A stretch of 40,956 bases of DNA from Acidobacteriaceae bacterium (GCA_003168355.1 PMSQ01000142.1:1-40956); one strand, 5' to 3'; numbered from the stretch's first letter, positions 1-7,944 are shown. Translations and numbers: made by a program. The notes: generated from the letters alone by a model not told the origin.

Positions 1-1067
1 AGGTCCATCTTCTTCAGGTCTTCCATCTTCATGCCCTGCGCCGCCAGCGCCCGCAACCCCCGCTCCAGTCGGAGGTCAATCTGCCGGTCGATTAAAGATT
101 CCGGCACCTCAAAATCGTTGCGCTTCACCATTTCTGCAACCAGCTTATCTTTCGCGGCATGCTCAGCCGTGTGGCGCTTTTCGGCGTCCATGTTCTCGCG
201 GATCTGCTTGCGAACCTGGTCCAGGCCGGCGAACTCGCCGAGCTCCTTGGCGAAGTCATCGTTCAGCTCCGGCAGACTCTTTTGCTTGATGCCGTTGACC
301 TTCACCGTATAAACAAAAGTCTTGCCCGCCAGCCGCTTGTCGGAGACGTCTTCGGCATAACTCACGTCAAATGTGCGCTCGTCCCCGGCTGAAGCTCCGG
401 TCAGGTTCTGGCTAAACTCCGGCACGGTGTTCTTCCCGCCGATTTCGATCAGCACATCGTCCATATGTACGGGGTTGGCTTTGGCATCCTCAACGTCTTT
501 GCCGTCCTTGGGCTTTCCGTCCATGGAAGCCTGCGCGAAATCGCCCTCGGCGAGAGCGCGTCCTTCCACCGTAGTGTAGGTGGCATGCTGCTCCCGCACA
601 CTGGTGAGCGCCTGCTCGACTTCCTCGTCGGTGACGGCAATCTCCGGCTTATCGGCCCGCAGATCCTTGTAGCCCTCCACCTGAATCTCCGGCAGCACTT
701 CGAAGCTGGCCTTGAACCGCAGCGGCTCTCCGTCCTGCATCTGCAAGTCGGTAACGCGCGGCTGCGATACCGGAATCAGTCCTTGCTTCTCAGCTTCCCG
801 CCGAAAGTACTTCGGGATCAAAGCCTCAATCACGTCATTCTTAAGCCCATCGCCGAAGCGTTGCTTGATGATAGAAGCCGGCACATGCCCCGCCCGAAAC
901 CCCGGCAGCCGCGCACTCTTCTGATAGCGCTGAATCTGCAAGTCGGTCTCGCGGACAACCTCCGCCGCCGGGATCTCCACCGAGATCTCCCGCTTGATAT
1001 CCTTATTAGTACTGTCCGTCTTTGTGGCGTCGATCTTGCCCGCGTCGGTAGTCTCTGTGGGACTCAC
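1..1067 (-). CDS. tig: Trigger factor, N-terminal 355 residues (3' end outside window)
   Basis: Ribosome-associated chaperone and peptidyl-prolyl isomerase that meets nascent chains at the exit tunnel. The reading frame opens at a GTG (1065-1067) preceded by AAAGGCGGA; the overlapping ATG one base upstream runs straight into TGA. Visible are the N-terminal ribosome-binding domain with the signature loop LPGFRAGHVP at about residues 53-62, a central FKBP-like PPIase domain at about 155-250 (VEGRALAEGDF through GKTFVYTVKVNGIKQK), and the start of the helical C-terminal chaperone domain (VPESLIDRQIDLRLERGLR). The family is usually 430-450 residues, so about 80-100 residues lie beyond base 1. An extra hydrophilic leader of about 20 residues (Thr/Asp/Lys rich) precedes the domain start. 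In many genomes tig is followed by clpP and clpX, which would lie outside this window. It is divergent from the S41 peptidase gene. Confidence 0.95.
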   Translation of the reverse strand, partial: MSPTETTDAGKIDATKTDSTNKDIKREISVEIPAAEVVRETDLQIQRYQKSARLPGFRAGHVPASIIKQRFGDGLKNDVIEALIPKYFRREAEKQGLIPVSQPRVTDLQMQDGEPLRFKASFEVLPEIQVEGYKDLRADKPEIAVTDEEVEQALTSVREQHATYTTVEGRALAEGDFAQASMDGKPKDGKDVEDAKANPVHMDDVLIEIGGKNTVPEFSQNLTGASAGDERTFDVSYAEDVSDKRLAGKTFVYTVKVNGIKQKSLPELNDDFAKELGEFAGLDQVRKQIRENMDAEKRHTAEHAAKDKLVAEMVKRNDFEVPESLIDRQIDLRLERGLRALAAQGMKMEDLKKMD

Positions 1068-1298
1068 ATTCCGCCTTTCACTCGCCACCGAATCCCCAGG
1101 CTCCGTCGAGTAAACGGAACCAGGCCCGATTCATACGGCGTTAACTTGAGTGTAAAGACGGGAGGGGAGCAGCGTCAAACGAGGGGAAGGGTCGCCCCGT
1201 GCAATCCGAGGGCGAAGGACGCCGAAAATAACTGGCAAGCAAGCTGGCTCTATGATATTTCTCGATGTCCGTGGCAAGGTAGCCGGAGGAAATCACCT

Positions 1299-2630
1299 AT
1301 GCCGCATCGAAATGCACTCGCGCTTGCGTTCGCGTTGGCGCTCCTGCTGCCCGCGAATTTGCGAGCACAACAGGCGACGTCTCCGCAATCCCAACCCGGA
1401 GCAATATCGAAGACTGACCGCGAAAGAGCGCTGGGTATTCTTGACGCGGTCTCGAAAGGCATTCAGGAGCGTTACTACGACCCGAAGATGAACGGGCTGG
1501 ATTGGAACGCCATAACTTCGAACGCAAGAACCAAGATTGTGACATCCAATTCGCTGAACGAGGCGCTCACTCAGATTGCAGTCGCCGTGGATTCGCTCCA
1601 TGATTCACATACAACATTCGAGCCGCCCGAACGACCCTATAATCTTGATTTTGGCTTCGAATACCAGGTGATTTGGAGCCTGTGCTTCGTCACGCGGGTG
1701 CGGCCGGGCTCCGACGCCGCAGCGAAAGGGCTCAAGCCCGGAGGCCAAATCCTGACGATTAATGGAATCGCGCCCGACCGGCAGAATCTTAGGAGCATCC
1801 ATTACCTGGATTATGTTTTGAACCCCCGGCCGACGATGCAACTAGAGGTGCAGTACCCTTCGGGGGACAAGCAGAAGGTGGAGATAAAAGCCAAAATGAG
1901 CCTCTCCCCGGACTTGGCGTATCGGCTGGGGGCGGGCGTGCGATATGACGTTATCCGCAACAACGAGAATGTCCGCGACCGGATGCGGATGCAATGGGTG
2001 CAGACTGGCGACATCGTCATTCTCAAGCTTCCGTGGTTCTTCTACGGCGCCGACGACTTCTTTGCCCTTAGCGGCAAAATCCGCAAGGCCAAAGCCTTGA
2101 TCGTAGATCTGCGAGGCGACCCCGGCGGCTCGGTTGACACCCTCAAGTATTTCGTCGGGATGTTTTTCGAGAAGGACGTGAAACTGTTTGATAAAGTGCA
2201 ACGCAAGAAGACTTCCCCGGAGGTTGCCAAGCACGAACATTCCATTTACTTTCCCGGGAAAGTGATCGTGCTGGTGGACAGCGAATCGGCGTCGGCGGCC
2301 GAGATCTTCGCGCGCGTGATGCAGTTGGAAAAACGTGGGGCTGTGATCGGGGACCGTACCTCCGGTAGTGTGATGGAAGCAACCAGCTTTTACTACGGCA
2401 GTTCCGGCGTGGACTATGGCGCGGAAGTCACCGTCGCCAACTTGATCATGACCGACGGCAAGAGTCTCGAACACCACGGAGTGAACCCCGACGAAGTGGC
2501 GCTGCCCCAGCCATTCGATCTTGAGTCCGGGCACGACCCCGTTCTGGCGCGTGCGGCGCAGGAACTGGGCGTAACGATCTCACCCGAGGCTGCCGGGAAA
2601 CTCTTCCCCTACGAGTGGCAGAAAGATTGA
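1299..2630 (+). CDS. Secreted S41 family peptidase (C-terminal processing/tricorn-like) lacking the usual catalytic Lys
   Basis: A 443-residue exported protein. The start is the ATG preceded by GGAGGA at 8 bp (1285-1290); the frame is open further upstream but without signals. Residues 1-23 form a signal peptide (hydrophobic ALALAFALALLLP, cleavage near LRAQ). Residues 110-200 form a PDZ-like substrate-binding domain (AKGLKPGGQILTINGI). The S41 protease core follows, with VDLRGDPGGSVD at about 269-280 and the nucleophile motif ESASAAE at 329-335, where Ser332 aligns with the catalytic Ser. Established S41A enzymes (Prc, D1 processing protease) then have T-x-G-K-G carrying the general-base Lys. 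Here the stretch reads GDRTSGSV, so Ser357 replaces that Lys. The enzyme may use another mechanism, as tricorn-type members do, or be inactive. Substrate unknown. It is convergent with the MFS gene. Confidence 0.9.
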   Translation: MPHRNALALAFALALLLPANLRAQQATSPQSQPGAISKTDRERALGILDAVSKGIQERYYDPKMNGLDWNAITSNARTKIVTSNSLNEALTQIAVAVDSLHDSHTTFEPPERPYNLDFGFEYQVIWSLCFVTRVRPGSDAAAKGLKPGGQILTINGIAPDRQNLRSIHYLDYVLNPRPTMQLEVQYPSGDKQKVEIKAKMSLSPDLAYRLGAGVRYDVIRNNENVRDRMRMQWVQTGDIVILKLPWFFYGADDFFALSGKIRKAKALIVDLRGDPGGSVDTLKYFVGMFFEKDVKLFDKVQRKKTSPEVAKHEHSIYFPGKVIVLVDSESASAAEIFARVMQLEKRGAVIGDRTSGSVMEATSFYYGSSGVDYGAEVTVANLIMTDGKSLEHHGVNPDEVALPQPFDLESGHDPVLARAAQELGVTISPEAAGKLFPYEWQKD

Positions 2631-2662
2631 AACAGAAGCTTGACCTTGCCGTCTAACCTCAG

Positions 2663-2693
2663 AATTTCACCCGCTCTTAAATCCTCCACAACC
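2663..2693. repeat. Direct repeat copy 1 flanking the MFS exporter gene
   Basis: A 31-bp segment beginning AATTTCACCCGCTCTTAAAT matches 4666-4697 with two substitutions and one 1-bp insertion. It lies in the 95-bp gap between the S41 stop and the MFS stop. No terminal inverted repeats or transposase are visible, so the class of repeat is unknown. Confidence 0.6.
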
Positions 2694-2725
2694 CGGTACG
2701 TTTTGGATAATAAATAGATCAGGAA

Positions 2726-4348
2726 TTAAGTCCCCAGCGTTTTCCCGGGTCCTGCATCATCACGGGAGACTGTCGCATGCAGCTTTCGGTGAGCACGATC
2801 CCTCGGAATCAAAAACCATGCCACAGCCGCACTTCCCAGCGACAGCCCTGCGCAAATCAACATGACTGTTCGGAACCCGAATACAAAAGCTTGCCGAATG
2901 GAAACATTGATGTCAGCTTTCATATTGGGACTAAGGTCGGCTGGGACCTGCAAGCCGGCGAGCTTATTCTTGTTCGCTTGCAGCTCCGCCAGAACGCTAG
3001 ACGGCAGCATCAGGTGAGCCAGGCTGGAGTTCAGTTGAGAAGCAAAAGCCTTCACCATCACAATCCCGAAAACCGCGATAGCGAGCACGCTCGCTACCCG
3101 CGCCACGGCGTTGTTGATTCCAGAGGCGGCGCCGATTCGATCCTTGTTAACTGAATTCATAACCACGGTGGTCAGAGGAGCAACCGTGACCGCCATTCCG
3201 AACCCGAGAGCAATTACTGCGGGGAAGAACTCTCTCCAATAATTACCCCCGACAGACGGCACGGCGAACAGAGCGAAACCCAAAGCGGCAATGAGCGGGC
3301 CGACGATCAGGGGAGCCCGTGAACCATAGCGAGAGACAAGTCCGCCAGACCAGCGCGAGAGAAAGAACATAAGCAGGATCAGCGGAAGGACCGCAGCGCC
3401 GGTTGCGGTGGCGGAGTAGCCCTGGACTTGAATCAGATTCAGAGGAAACAAGAAGAAGAAAATCCCGATCGCGGCGTATAGAAAAAGCGTAAGCAGGTTT
3501 GCGCCACTGAAGCTTCTGGATTTGAACAGCCTAAGCGGGAGCGTCGGCGCAGAGCTGGCAGCCTCGACAAATACGAACGCAATAAGACAGCCAACGCCAA
3601 GGATCAAACTCCAGAAGACCAGCGGACTTCTCCAACCCAGATTAAGCGATTCGACGAAACCGATGACCAAACTCCCAAGTCCCAGGGTAGAAAGAATCGC
3701 TCCTGGCCAATCTATCTGCCCCGCGCTGGTGCTGCGGCTCTCCGGAATCCGCCAAAGCGAAATCGCCACCACGGCCGAGGCGATGGGTAGATTGAGGAAG
3801 AACACCCACCGCCAGGAAGCGTGCTCAACCAGCCAGCCTCCAAGCACCGGGCCGATAGCGGTAGTGATGGCCGAGAAACCCGACCACGTGCCGATCGCCG
3901 GTCCGCGACTCTTCTCGTCGAAAGACGTACTGATAATGGCAAGACTGCCGGGCACGAGGAGGGCAGCTCCTAAACCTTGAACACTCCTCGCGATGATCAG
4001 TTGATGAATGTTTGAGGCGACCCCGCAGCCCGCGGAGGCCAGGGCGAAAACCGTCACACCGGCGACAAACATCAGCCGTCGGCCGAACCGGTCGCCGAAA
4101 GAGCCACCGATCAGAATCAAAGCAGCCAGAAGAACTCCGTAAGACTCAACCACCCATTGCAGATCCACCACGGTGGCATGGAAGCTGGCTTGGAGCGCAG
4201 GCAGAGCGACATTGACGACCGTACTATCGATGAAAGCCATGCTGGAACCGAGAATGGTCGCGGCGAGTATCCAGGTTCTCGCTTCCGTCACACATGGAAC
4301 GGTGGCCGTGGTAGATTGCGCCGCTATTTCATCGCAAGGAGTTCTCAT
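2726..4348 (-). CDS. MFS transporter, DHA2 (EmrB/QacA-like) drug:H+ antiporter family
   Basis: A 540-residue inner-membrane protein with about 14 predicted membrane segments, the length and topology typical of the DHA2 group. The N-terminal part contains GSSMAFIDSTVVNVALPALQ, a typical first-helix signature with a membrane Asp. Loop motif A reads GGSFGDRFGRR (about residue 82-92), and the antiporter motif C region reads GPVLGGWLVE (about 165-175). An about 25-residue hydrophilic leader precedes the first helix, so the true start might lie slightly downstream. It is expected to export hydrophobic or cationic compounds by proton exchange; the substrate cannot be read from sequence. No MFP/EmrA partner or TetR regulator is adjacent, so it stands as a lone gene. 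The gene is bracketed by two copies of a 31/32-bp direct repeat (2663-2693 and 4666-4697), which may reflect insertion. Confidence 0.93.
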   Translation of the reverse strand: MRTPCDEIAAQSTTATVPCVTEARTWILAATILGSSMAFIDSTVVNVALPALQASFHATVVDLQWVVESYGVLLAALILIGGSFGDRFGRRLMFVAGVTVFALASAGCGVASNIHQLIIARSVQGLGAALLVPGSLAIISTSFDEKSRGPAIGTWSGFSAITTAIGPVLGGWLVEHASWRWVFFLNLPIASAVVAISLWRIPESRSTSAGQIDWPGAILSTLGLGSLVIGFVESLNLGWRSPLVFWSLILGVGCLIAFVFVEAASSAPTLPLRLFKSRSFSGANLLTLFLYAAIGIFFFLFPLNLIQVQGYSATATGAAVLPLILLMFFLSRWSGGLVSRYGSRAPLIVGPLIAALGFALFAVPSVGGNYWREFFPAVIALGFGMAVTVAPLTTVVMNSVNKDRIGAASGINNAVARVASVLAIAVFGIVMVKAFASQLNSSLAHLMLPSSVLAELQANKNKLAGLQVPADLSPNMKADINVSIRQAFVFGFRTVMLICAGLSLGSAAVAWFLIPRDRAHRKLHATVSRDDAGPGKTLGT

Positions 4349-4402
4349 GCTAGCTACGAGTGTCCTTCACTTTGCATCAGCTTCGCAAGATCCCCGCCTT
4401 GT

Positions 4403-4567
4403 CGGTTGTGGCTCAGTTTGAACAGCGTCACATTTTGAACAGCATTACATTTTGTCATTCCGAACCGGCGTTCTTTGCCTGTGAGGAATCTGCTGTTGGC
4501 CGGTAGTGGTTCAGTTTGATAAGTTTTGTCATTCCGAAGTGCAGTTTTATCGCGCGAGGAATCTGCT
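4403..4567. repeat. Two tandem copies of an intergenic ATTCCGA...GAGGAATCTGCT element
   Basis: Unit 1 starts at 4403 (CGGTTGTGGCTCAGTTTGA) and contains TTTTGTCATTCCGAA...GAGGAATCTGCT at 4450-4494. Unit 2 starts at 4501 (CGGTAGTGGTTCAGTTTGA) with the same core at 4524-4567. The period is about 98 bp. Each core has ATTCC and GGAAT in inverted orientation about 25 bp apart, so it could form a hairpin in RNA. From memory, such cores are dispersed widely in Acidobacteriota intergenic regions. It occupies the 573-bp gap between the MFS and uracil-DNA glycosylase genes, which otherwise holds no supportable gene. Confidence 0.7.
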
Positions 4568-4665
4568 TTGGTCCGCCCTCTCCCGTCCAAGCGAGATCCA
4601 GGGTGCCCACTCAAGCTTCACTTGTGCGGGGCTTTTGATTTTCATGCTCGACGCTATCCATTAAA

Positions 4666-4697
4666 AATTTCACACGCTCTCAAATCCTTCCACAACC
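4666..4697. repeat. Direct repeat copy 2 flanking the MFS exporter gene
   Basis: A 32-bp segment starting AATTTCACACGCTCTCAAAT, near-identical to 2663-2693 and in the same orientation. Sequences immediately outside the two copies are unrelated. Confidence 0.6.
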
Positions 4698-4921
4698 TCC
4701 ATGTGACATCCGACCTTGTGGCGCCCATAAACTTGCGCGATCATGGTCGAGGCCGTGGCGGTCGGGCGAACCCGCATAGCCGTCCCTAGAAGTCCTTTGT
4801 TTCACGGACTTTGGTATCTAAGCTCTTTGAAAGACGTATTTTGCGGGAAATTTCCTGCTAACCTAGTGATTCCATTAAACCCCAATAGGGAGGGGGAGGG
4901 GGTATCCGAGTAGAAAGGCGG

Positions 4922-5695
4922 ATGCTGACGCCAAGGACCCCAATCCCAACTCGCCTCCGTAAGTTTATTTCGATGAGGAATTCACAGGCTGCTGGCGATC
5001 CCAACTGGCTCAACGTCCTCAACCGCGAAGTCATCGCCTGCACCCGCTGCCCGCGCCTCGTCGTCTATCGCGAGCAAGTGGCCCGCGAGAAGCGCCGCGC
5101 TTACCGTGACTGCGAGTACTGGGGCAAGCCCGTGCCGGGCTTCGGCGACCCCGACGCGCGCGTGCTGATCATGGGATTGGCCCCCGGCGCGCACGGCTCC
5201 AACCGCACTGGACGCCCCTTCACCGGCGATGCCTCCGGCAAATTCATGTTCCCCGTGCTGCACGAGGCCGGATTCGCCAGCCAGCCCAACGCCACCGATC
5301 GCAACGATGGGCTCACGCTGAAAGATCTCTACATCACTGCCGCAGTGCGCTGCGCACCGCCCGCCAACAAACCCACGCCGCAGGAACTCGCCGCGTGCTC
5401 GCATTTTCTTGACCGGGAGATGGCAGGATTAAAGAAGGTAAAGGTCGTGGTTGCGCTGGGCAAGATCGGCTTCGACGCGTATCTGAATTACTTGAAACGC
5501 TGCGACATCTTGAATCGGGCACAATACCTCTTCAAACTTTTCCCTTTCAAACATGGCGCCAGTTACCGGTTACCCGATGGTAAGGTGTTACTGGCTTCTT
5601 ACCATCCTTCGAACCAGAATACGCAGACCGGCAAGCTCACGCGAGAAATGTTTGTCGAGATATTTAAGCAGGCGGCACGATTTGCCGATGAGTAA
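4922..5695 (+). CDS. Uracil-DNA glycosylase, family 5 (UdgB type, Fe-S)
   Basis: Base-excision-repair enzyme removing uracil (and, in the family, some deaminated purines) from DNA. The 257-residue frame shows motif A GLAPGAHGSNRTGRPFTGD at about 85-103, typical of family 5 because it lacks the catalytic Asp/Asn of family 1 in the usual place. The motif B region reads SYHPSNQNTQTG at 226-237. Four cysteines are positioned for a 4Fe-4S cluster: Cys40, Cys43 (CTRCPRL), Cys144 and Cys159. The start is uncertain. ATG 4922 has only AAGG at 3 bp spacing. ATG 4973 would remove 17 residues, fits the usual family N-terminus better, but has no clear ribosome site. A single gene with no operon partner. 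Confidence 0.93.
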   Translation: MLTPRTPIPTRLRKFISMRNSQAAGDPNWLNVLNREVIACTRCPRLVVYREQVAREKRRAYRDCEYWGKPVPGFGDPDARVLIMGLAPGAHGSNRTGRPFTGDASGKFMFPVLHEAGFASQPNATDRNDGLTLKDLYITAAVRCAPPANKPTPQELAACSHFLDREMAGLKKVKVVVALGKIGFDAYLNYLKRCDILNRAQYLFKLFPFKHGASYRLPDGKVLLASYHPSNQNTQTGKLTREMFVEIFKQAARFADE

Positions 5696-5700
5696 TTTGA

Positions 5701-5784
5701 GGCGCCGCCGGGCGGATTGTTGCACCCTGCCCCATATAGTGGGGTCACACTCGAAAAACCGGGGTCACGAACCGGGGCGGCGCC
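5701..5784. terminator. Inverted repeats downstream of the glycosylase gene, possible terminator
   Basis: GGCGCCGCC at 5701-5709 is the exact reverse complement of GGCGGCGCC at 5776-5784. Inside lies a small hairpin CCCCA-TATAG-TGGGG. The octamer GGGGTCAC occurs twice within the interval. There is no T-run, so intrinsic termination is unproven; it may also be the remnant of a mobile element. Confidence 0.35.
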
Positions 5785-5810
5785 GATTTTCCTGGTGAGG
5801 CGCGAGTGTG

Positions 5811-5853
5811 GGAACATGAGTGCGGTTTACGCTAATGTTCCGGTGGGAACATT
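5811..5853. promoter_or_regulatory. Candidate operator: three GGAACAT half-sites upstream of brnA
   Basis: AATGTTCC at 5834-5841 and GGAACATT at 5846-5853 form a perfect inverted repeat with a 4-base centre. A further GGAACAT half-site lies at 5811-5817. The palindrome ends about 35 bp before the -10 box of the antitoxin gene. BrnA proteins are known DNA-binding autoregulators, so this is a plausible binding site. The assignment is inference. Confidence 0.5.
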
Positions 5854-5888
5854 TTGTACTGGCAATTATGTATGGTTGATTATGTCTG

Positions 5889-5894
5889 TATAAT
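5889..5894 (+). promoter_or_regulatory. Promoter -10 box (TATAAT) for brnA
   Basis: A consensus TATAAT ends 9 bases before the ATG at 5904; the -35 region at 17 bp spacing (TTATGT) is weak. Transcription would begin at or within about 3 bases of the ATG, implying a leaderless mRNA. No ribosome site is visible upstream of the ATG. Confidence 0.5.
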
Positions 5895-5903
5895 TCCTCC
5901 CAG

Positions 5904-6188
5904 ATGAAGCGAGCTACAGGAGTTAAGAGGGTCCGGAAGGTGACTGGCCGGAAGACGATCAGCCTGAGCGCGGCGGCGGAAGAGTCCCCGAAGCGGCGCT
6001 ATATTTTGCTTAAGGATGTGCTGGAAAATTACAAGCCGCTCAAGAAGCCGGTGACGTTGCGTGTGGACGCTGATGTGCTGGCTTGGTTCAAGAAGCCGGG
6101 GCGCGGTTACCAGACCCGGATCAATCGGGCGCTGCGGAAGCTGATGAAGGAAGAGATGAAAGAGGAGAAGAAGGCGTCTGGGGAATGA
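5904..6188 (+). CDS. brnA: BrnA-type antitoxin (DUF4415), without a BrnT partner
   Basis: A 94-residue basic protein whose C-terminal half matches the BrnA/DUF4415 family: VTLRVDADVLAWFKKPGRGY followed by QTRINRALRKLM. This is the ribbon-helix-helix-like DNA-binding segment. In known modules BrnT (an RNase-fold toxin of about 90 residues) is encoded immediately upstream and BrnA represses the operon. Here the 208 bp upstream contain no brnT, and downstream lies only murB on the other strand. It is therefore an orphan antitoxin or a solitary regulator. The N-terminal 45 residues are Lys/Arg rich and not diagnostic. The promoter region carries a palindrome and a TATAAT close to the ATG, consistent with autoregulation and leaderless translation. 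Confidence 0.82.
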   Translation: MKRATGVKRVRKVTGRKTISLSAAAEESPKRRYILLKDVLENYKPLKKPVTLRVDADVLAWFKKPGRGYQTRINRALRKLMKEEMKEEKKASGE

Positions 6189-6254
6189 ACCGGGCTCAGG
6201 CTTCTGTGGCAATGGGATGGCGTCGACGAGTTTGCGCGCGCGCGGACGACCTAC

Positions 6255-7316
6255 TCAAAATCCGACCATAACCGGCTCCGGCTCCAAGGAGACGCCCCAG
6301 ATTTCTTCTACACGCTGCTGAATCTGTTCTTTCAAAGCGAGGACATCGGCGGCTGTGGCTCCGCCACGATTGATGATCGCCAGTGCGTGCCTGGTCGAAA
6401 TTCCGACCCGGCCAAATCCAAATCCTTTGGTGAATCCGGAGTGCTCGACCAGCCAGGCCGCCGAAACTTTCTTTCGGGTTTCGAGCGCGGGATAGCTGGG
6501 CACGGTTAGTCCTCGTGCGGCAGCCCGCTGCTTCAGATCGTCGTGCTGATCTTCTGCCAGCACAGGATTCTTGAAGAACGAGCCCGCACTCTGGCAGTCG
6601 GGGTCACCGGGGATGATGAGCATGCCTTTGAGCGCGCGGATATGGCGCACGGCCTCGCGGGTTTCGGCGAGATCGGGCGGCGTTTCGCGGCCCTCGAAAT
6701 GCCGCTTGAGGTCGGCATAGGCGATCTGCGGACTGCCCCCGGGCGTGAGCGCGTAGGTGACGCGGAGAACAATGAACCGTCCGCGCTCGCTGGTATTGAA
6801 GATGCTGGCCCGGTAGCCGAACCCGCAGGCTTCGGGGCAGAGTTCGCGCACCTGCCCATCTTTGTCCCGCAGGTCCAAAACCTGCACCTCTGCAATGGTC
6901 TCGGACACTTCCTGCCCGTAGGCGCCGACGTTCTGCACGGGAGTACCGCCCACGCTGCCGGGGATGCCGCTCAGGCACTCGACGCCGGCGCAGCGCGCCA
7001 TCACGGCGCGAGAAACGAACTTATCCCAGGATTCGCCGGCGCCCGCATCGAAAAGAATCTTGCCATTTTGATCGTGCCCGCTGCGTTGTTCAATGCCTTG
7101 AATCGAGATTTTCAAGACGAGGCCCGGCCAACCCTTATCAGCGACCAGCAGGTTGCTACCCCCGCCCAGAACGAAAAGGGGCAGAGCGTGGGACCCCGCA
7201 AACGTAACGGCGTGCTGCAATTCAACGATGTTGCTCGCCTCGACGAAATACCTCGCCAGACCCCCGATCTTAAGGGTGGTAAGCGGCGCGAGCGGAATGT
7301 TTTCGAGCAGTTGCAC
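6255..7316 (-). CDS. murB: UDP-N-acetylenolpyruvoylglucosamine reductase
   Basis: Cytoplasmic FAD-dependent reductase of peptidoglycan precursor synthesis, converting UDP-GlcNAc-enolpyruvate to UDP-MurNAc with NADPH. The 353-residue length and domain order fit the E. coli-like type I enzyme. The FAD-binding segment reads FVLGGGSNLLVAD (about 48-60), then SGIPGSVGGTPVQNVGAYG (about 116-134), and the type I insert has GYRASIF (167-173). The proton-donating Ser is in SAGSFFKNP (Ser246), and the C-terminal catalytic Glu lies in LEPEPVMVGF. Translation begins at GTG 7316 because TGA lies two codons upstream in frame. It is monocistronic here, outside the usual mur/fts cluster, and convergent with brnA at 66 bp. 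Confidence 0.97.
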   Translation of the reverse strand: MQLLENIPLAPLTTLKIGGLARYFVEASNIVELQHAVTFAGSHALPLFVLGGGSNLLVADKGWPGLVLKISIQGIEQRSGHDQNGKILFDAGAGESWDKFVSRAVMARCAGVECLSGIPGSVGGTPVQNVGAYGQEVSETIAEVQVLDLRDKDGQVRELCPEACGFGYRASIFNTSERGRFIVLRVTYALTPGGSPQIAYADLKRHFEGRETPPDLAETREAVRHIRALKGMLIIPGDPDCQSAGSFFKNPVLAEDQHDDLKQRAAARGLTVPSYPALETRKKVSAAWLVEHSGFTKGFGFGRVGISTRHALAIINRGGATAADVLALKEQIQQRVEEIWGVSLEPEPVMVGF

Positions 7317-7450
7317 GAGTCATTTTCATCTTACACATGGCTTGAATCGCGCGCACACCGACCGTGGTTAGATGAGCGTGACTCTTGAATGTGTTGCCGG
7401 CAGATAAGAGCACGCGTGTGATGAGAACGAACCCGTGGTCCTTCCAATCG

Positions 7451-7669
7451 CTAGGCTGCGCTCTTCTTCGGGACTTTCGCGCCCTTTTTGCGCGCTTCGG
7501 ATAGTCCGATCGCGATCGCTTGCTTTCGGCTCGTTACTTTGCCGCCTTTTCCGCCCTTGCCGGAGCGGAGCGTGCCTTTTTTCTCGCGATGCATGGCGTT
7601 TTTTACGCTCTCGCCTGCAGCTTTACCGTACTTAGGTTTACCAGAAGAGGATTTCTTTTTGTTAGACAT
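7451..7669 (-). CDS. Small basic DUF6496-type protein
   Basis: A 72-residue Lys/Gly/Ser-rich protein with the signature VTSRKQAIAIGLSEARKKGA followed by KVPKK. It matches a widespread family of small basic proteins of unknown function annotated as DUF6496. The start ATG has GGAG at 8 bp. The composition (over 20 Lys) suggests nucleic-acid binding, but this is inference. It is on the same strand as, and 269 bp downstream of, the DUF892 gene. Such proteins often sit near stress genes. Confidence 0.8.
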   Translation of the reverse strand: MSNKKKSSSGKPKYGKAAGESVKNAMHREKKGTLRSGKGGKGGKVTSRKQAIAIGLSEARKKGAKVPKKSAA

Positions 7670-7726
7670 GGAATTCTCCCGCTCCTTAGAGGACCTAGTG
7701 AGGTAAGAGGTTGTGCCGGATGTGCA

Positions 7727-7749
7727 GGGCGAGGGCGAGGGCGAGGGCG
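7727..7749. repeat. Hexanucleotide tandem repeat (GGGCGA)3-GGGCG
   Basis: Nearly four perfect copies of GGGCGA in the 269-bp spacer upstream of the DUF6496 gene. A simple-sequence tract that could vary in length between strains. No gene is supported in the spacer. Confidence 0.75.
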
Positions 7750-7926
7750 TTCACTTTCGACGGGCGCCTCGGATGCCGTCCGCGATTCGCTGCTTGGCTT
7801 CTTTTGGTCAGAGCGCCGATTAGTTGCACAAAGTTGTTATATGAGTTGGTTCGGGTAGGAAAACGAGGTGCCGGTTGCCTTGCCGGGCAAAACGACACCT
7901 CAATACAAAGTAGTCAGATCTTTGCG

Positions 7927-7944
7927 GCGTAATAGGTATTACGC
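7927..7944. other. Perfect 18-bp palindrome overlapping a stop codon
   Basis: GCGTAATA and TATTACGC, separated by GG, overlap the TAA stop (7939-7941) of the DUF892 gene. It could fold as a small hairpin at the 3' end of that mRNA, but no T-run follows on either strand. Confidence 0.5.

Noticed and set aside
465..1298. Open frame upstream of the S41 peptidase start, in frame with it
   Set aside because: It lies antisense to trigger factor. The GGAGGA site and signal peptide put the real start at 1299.
1842..2534. Long minus-strand open frame of 230 codons
   Set aside because: Antisense to the S41 gene; no domain, no start signal, composition typical of a shadow frame in high-GC coding DNA.
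6185..6271. 28-codon frame overlapping the brnA stop (ATGA), a possible toxin partner
   Set aside because: Too short, no resemblance to BrnT, runs into the 3' end of murB.
6543..7388. 281-codon plus-strand frame
   Set aside because: Antisense to murB, whose family match is unambiguous.
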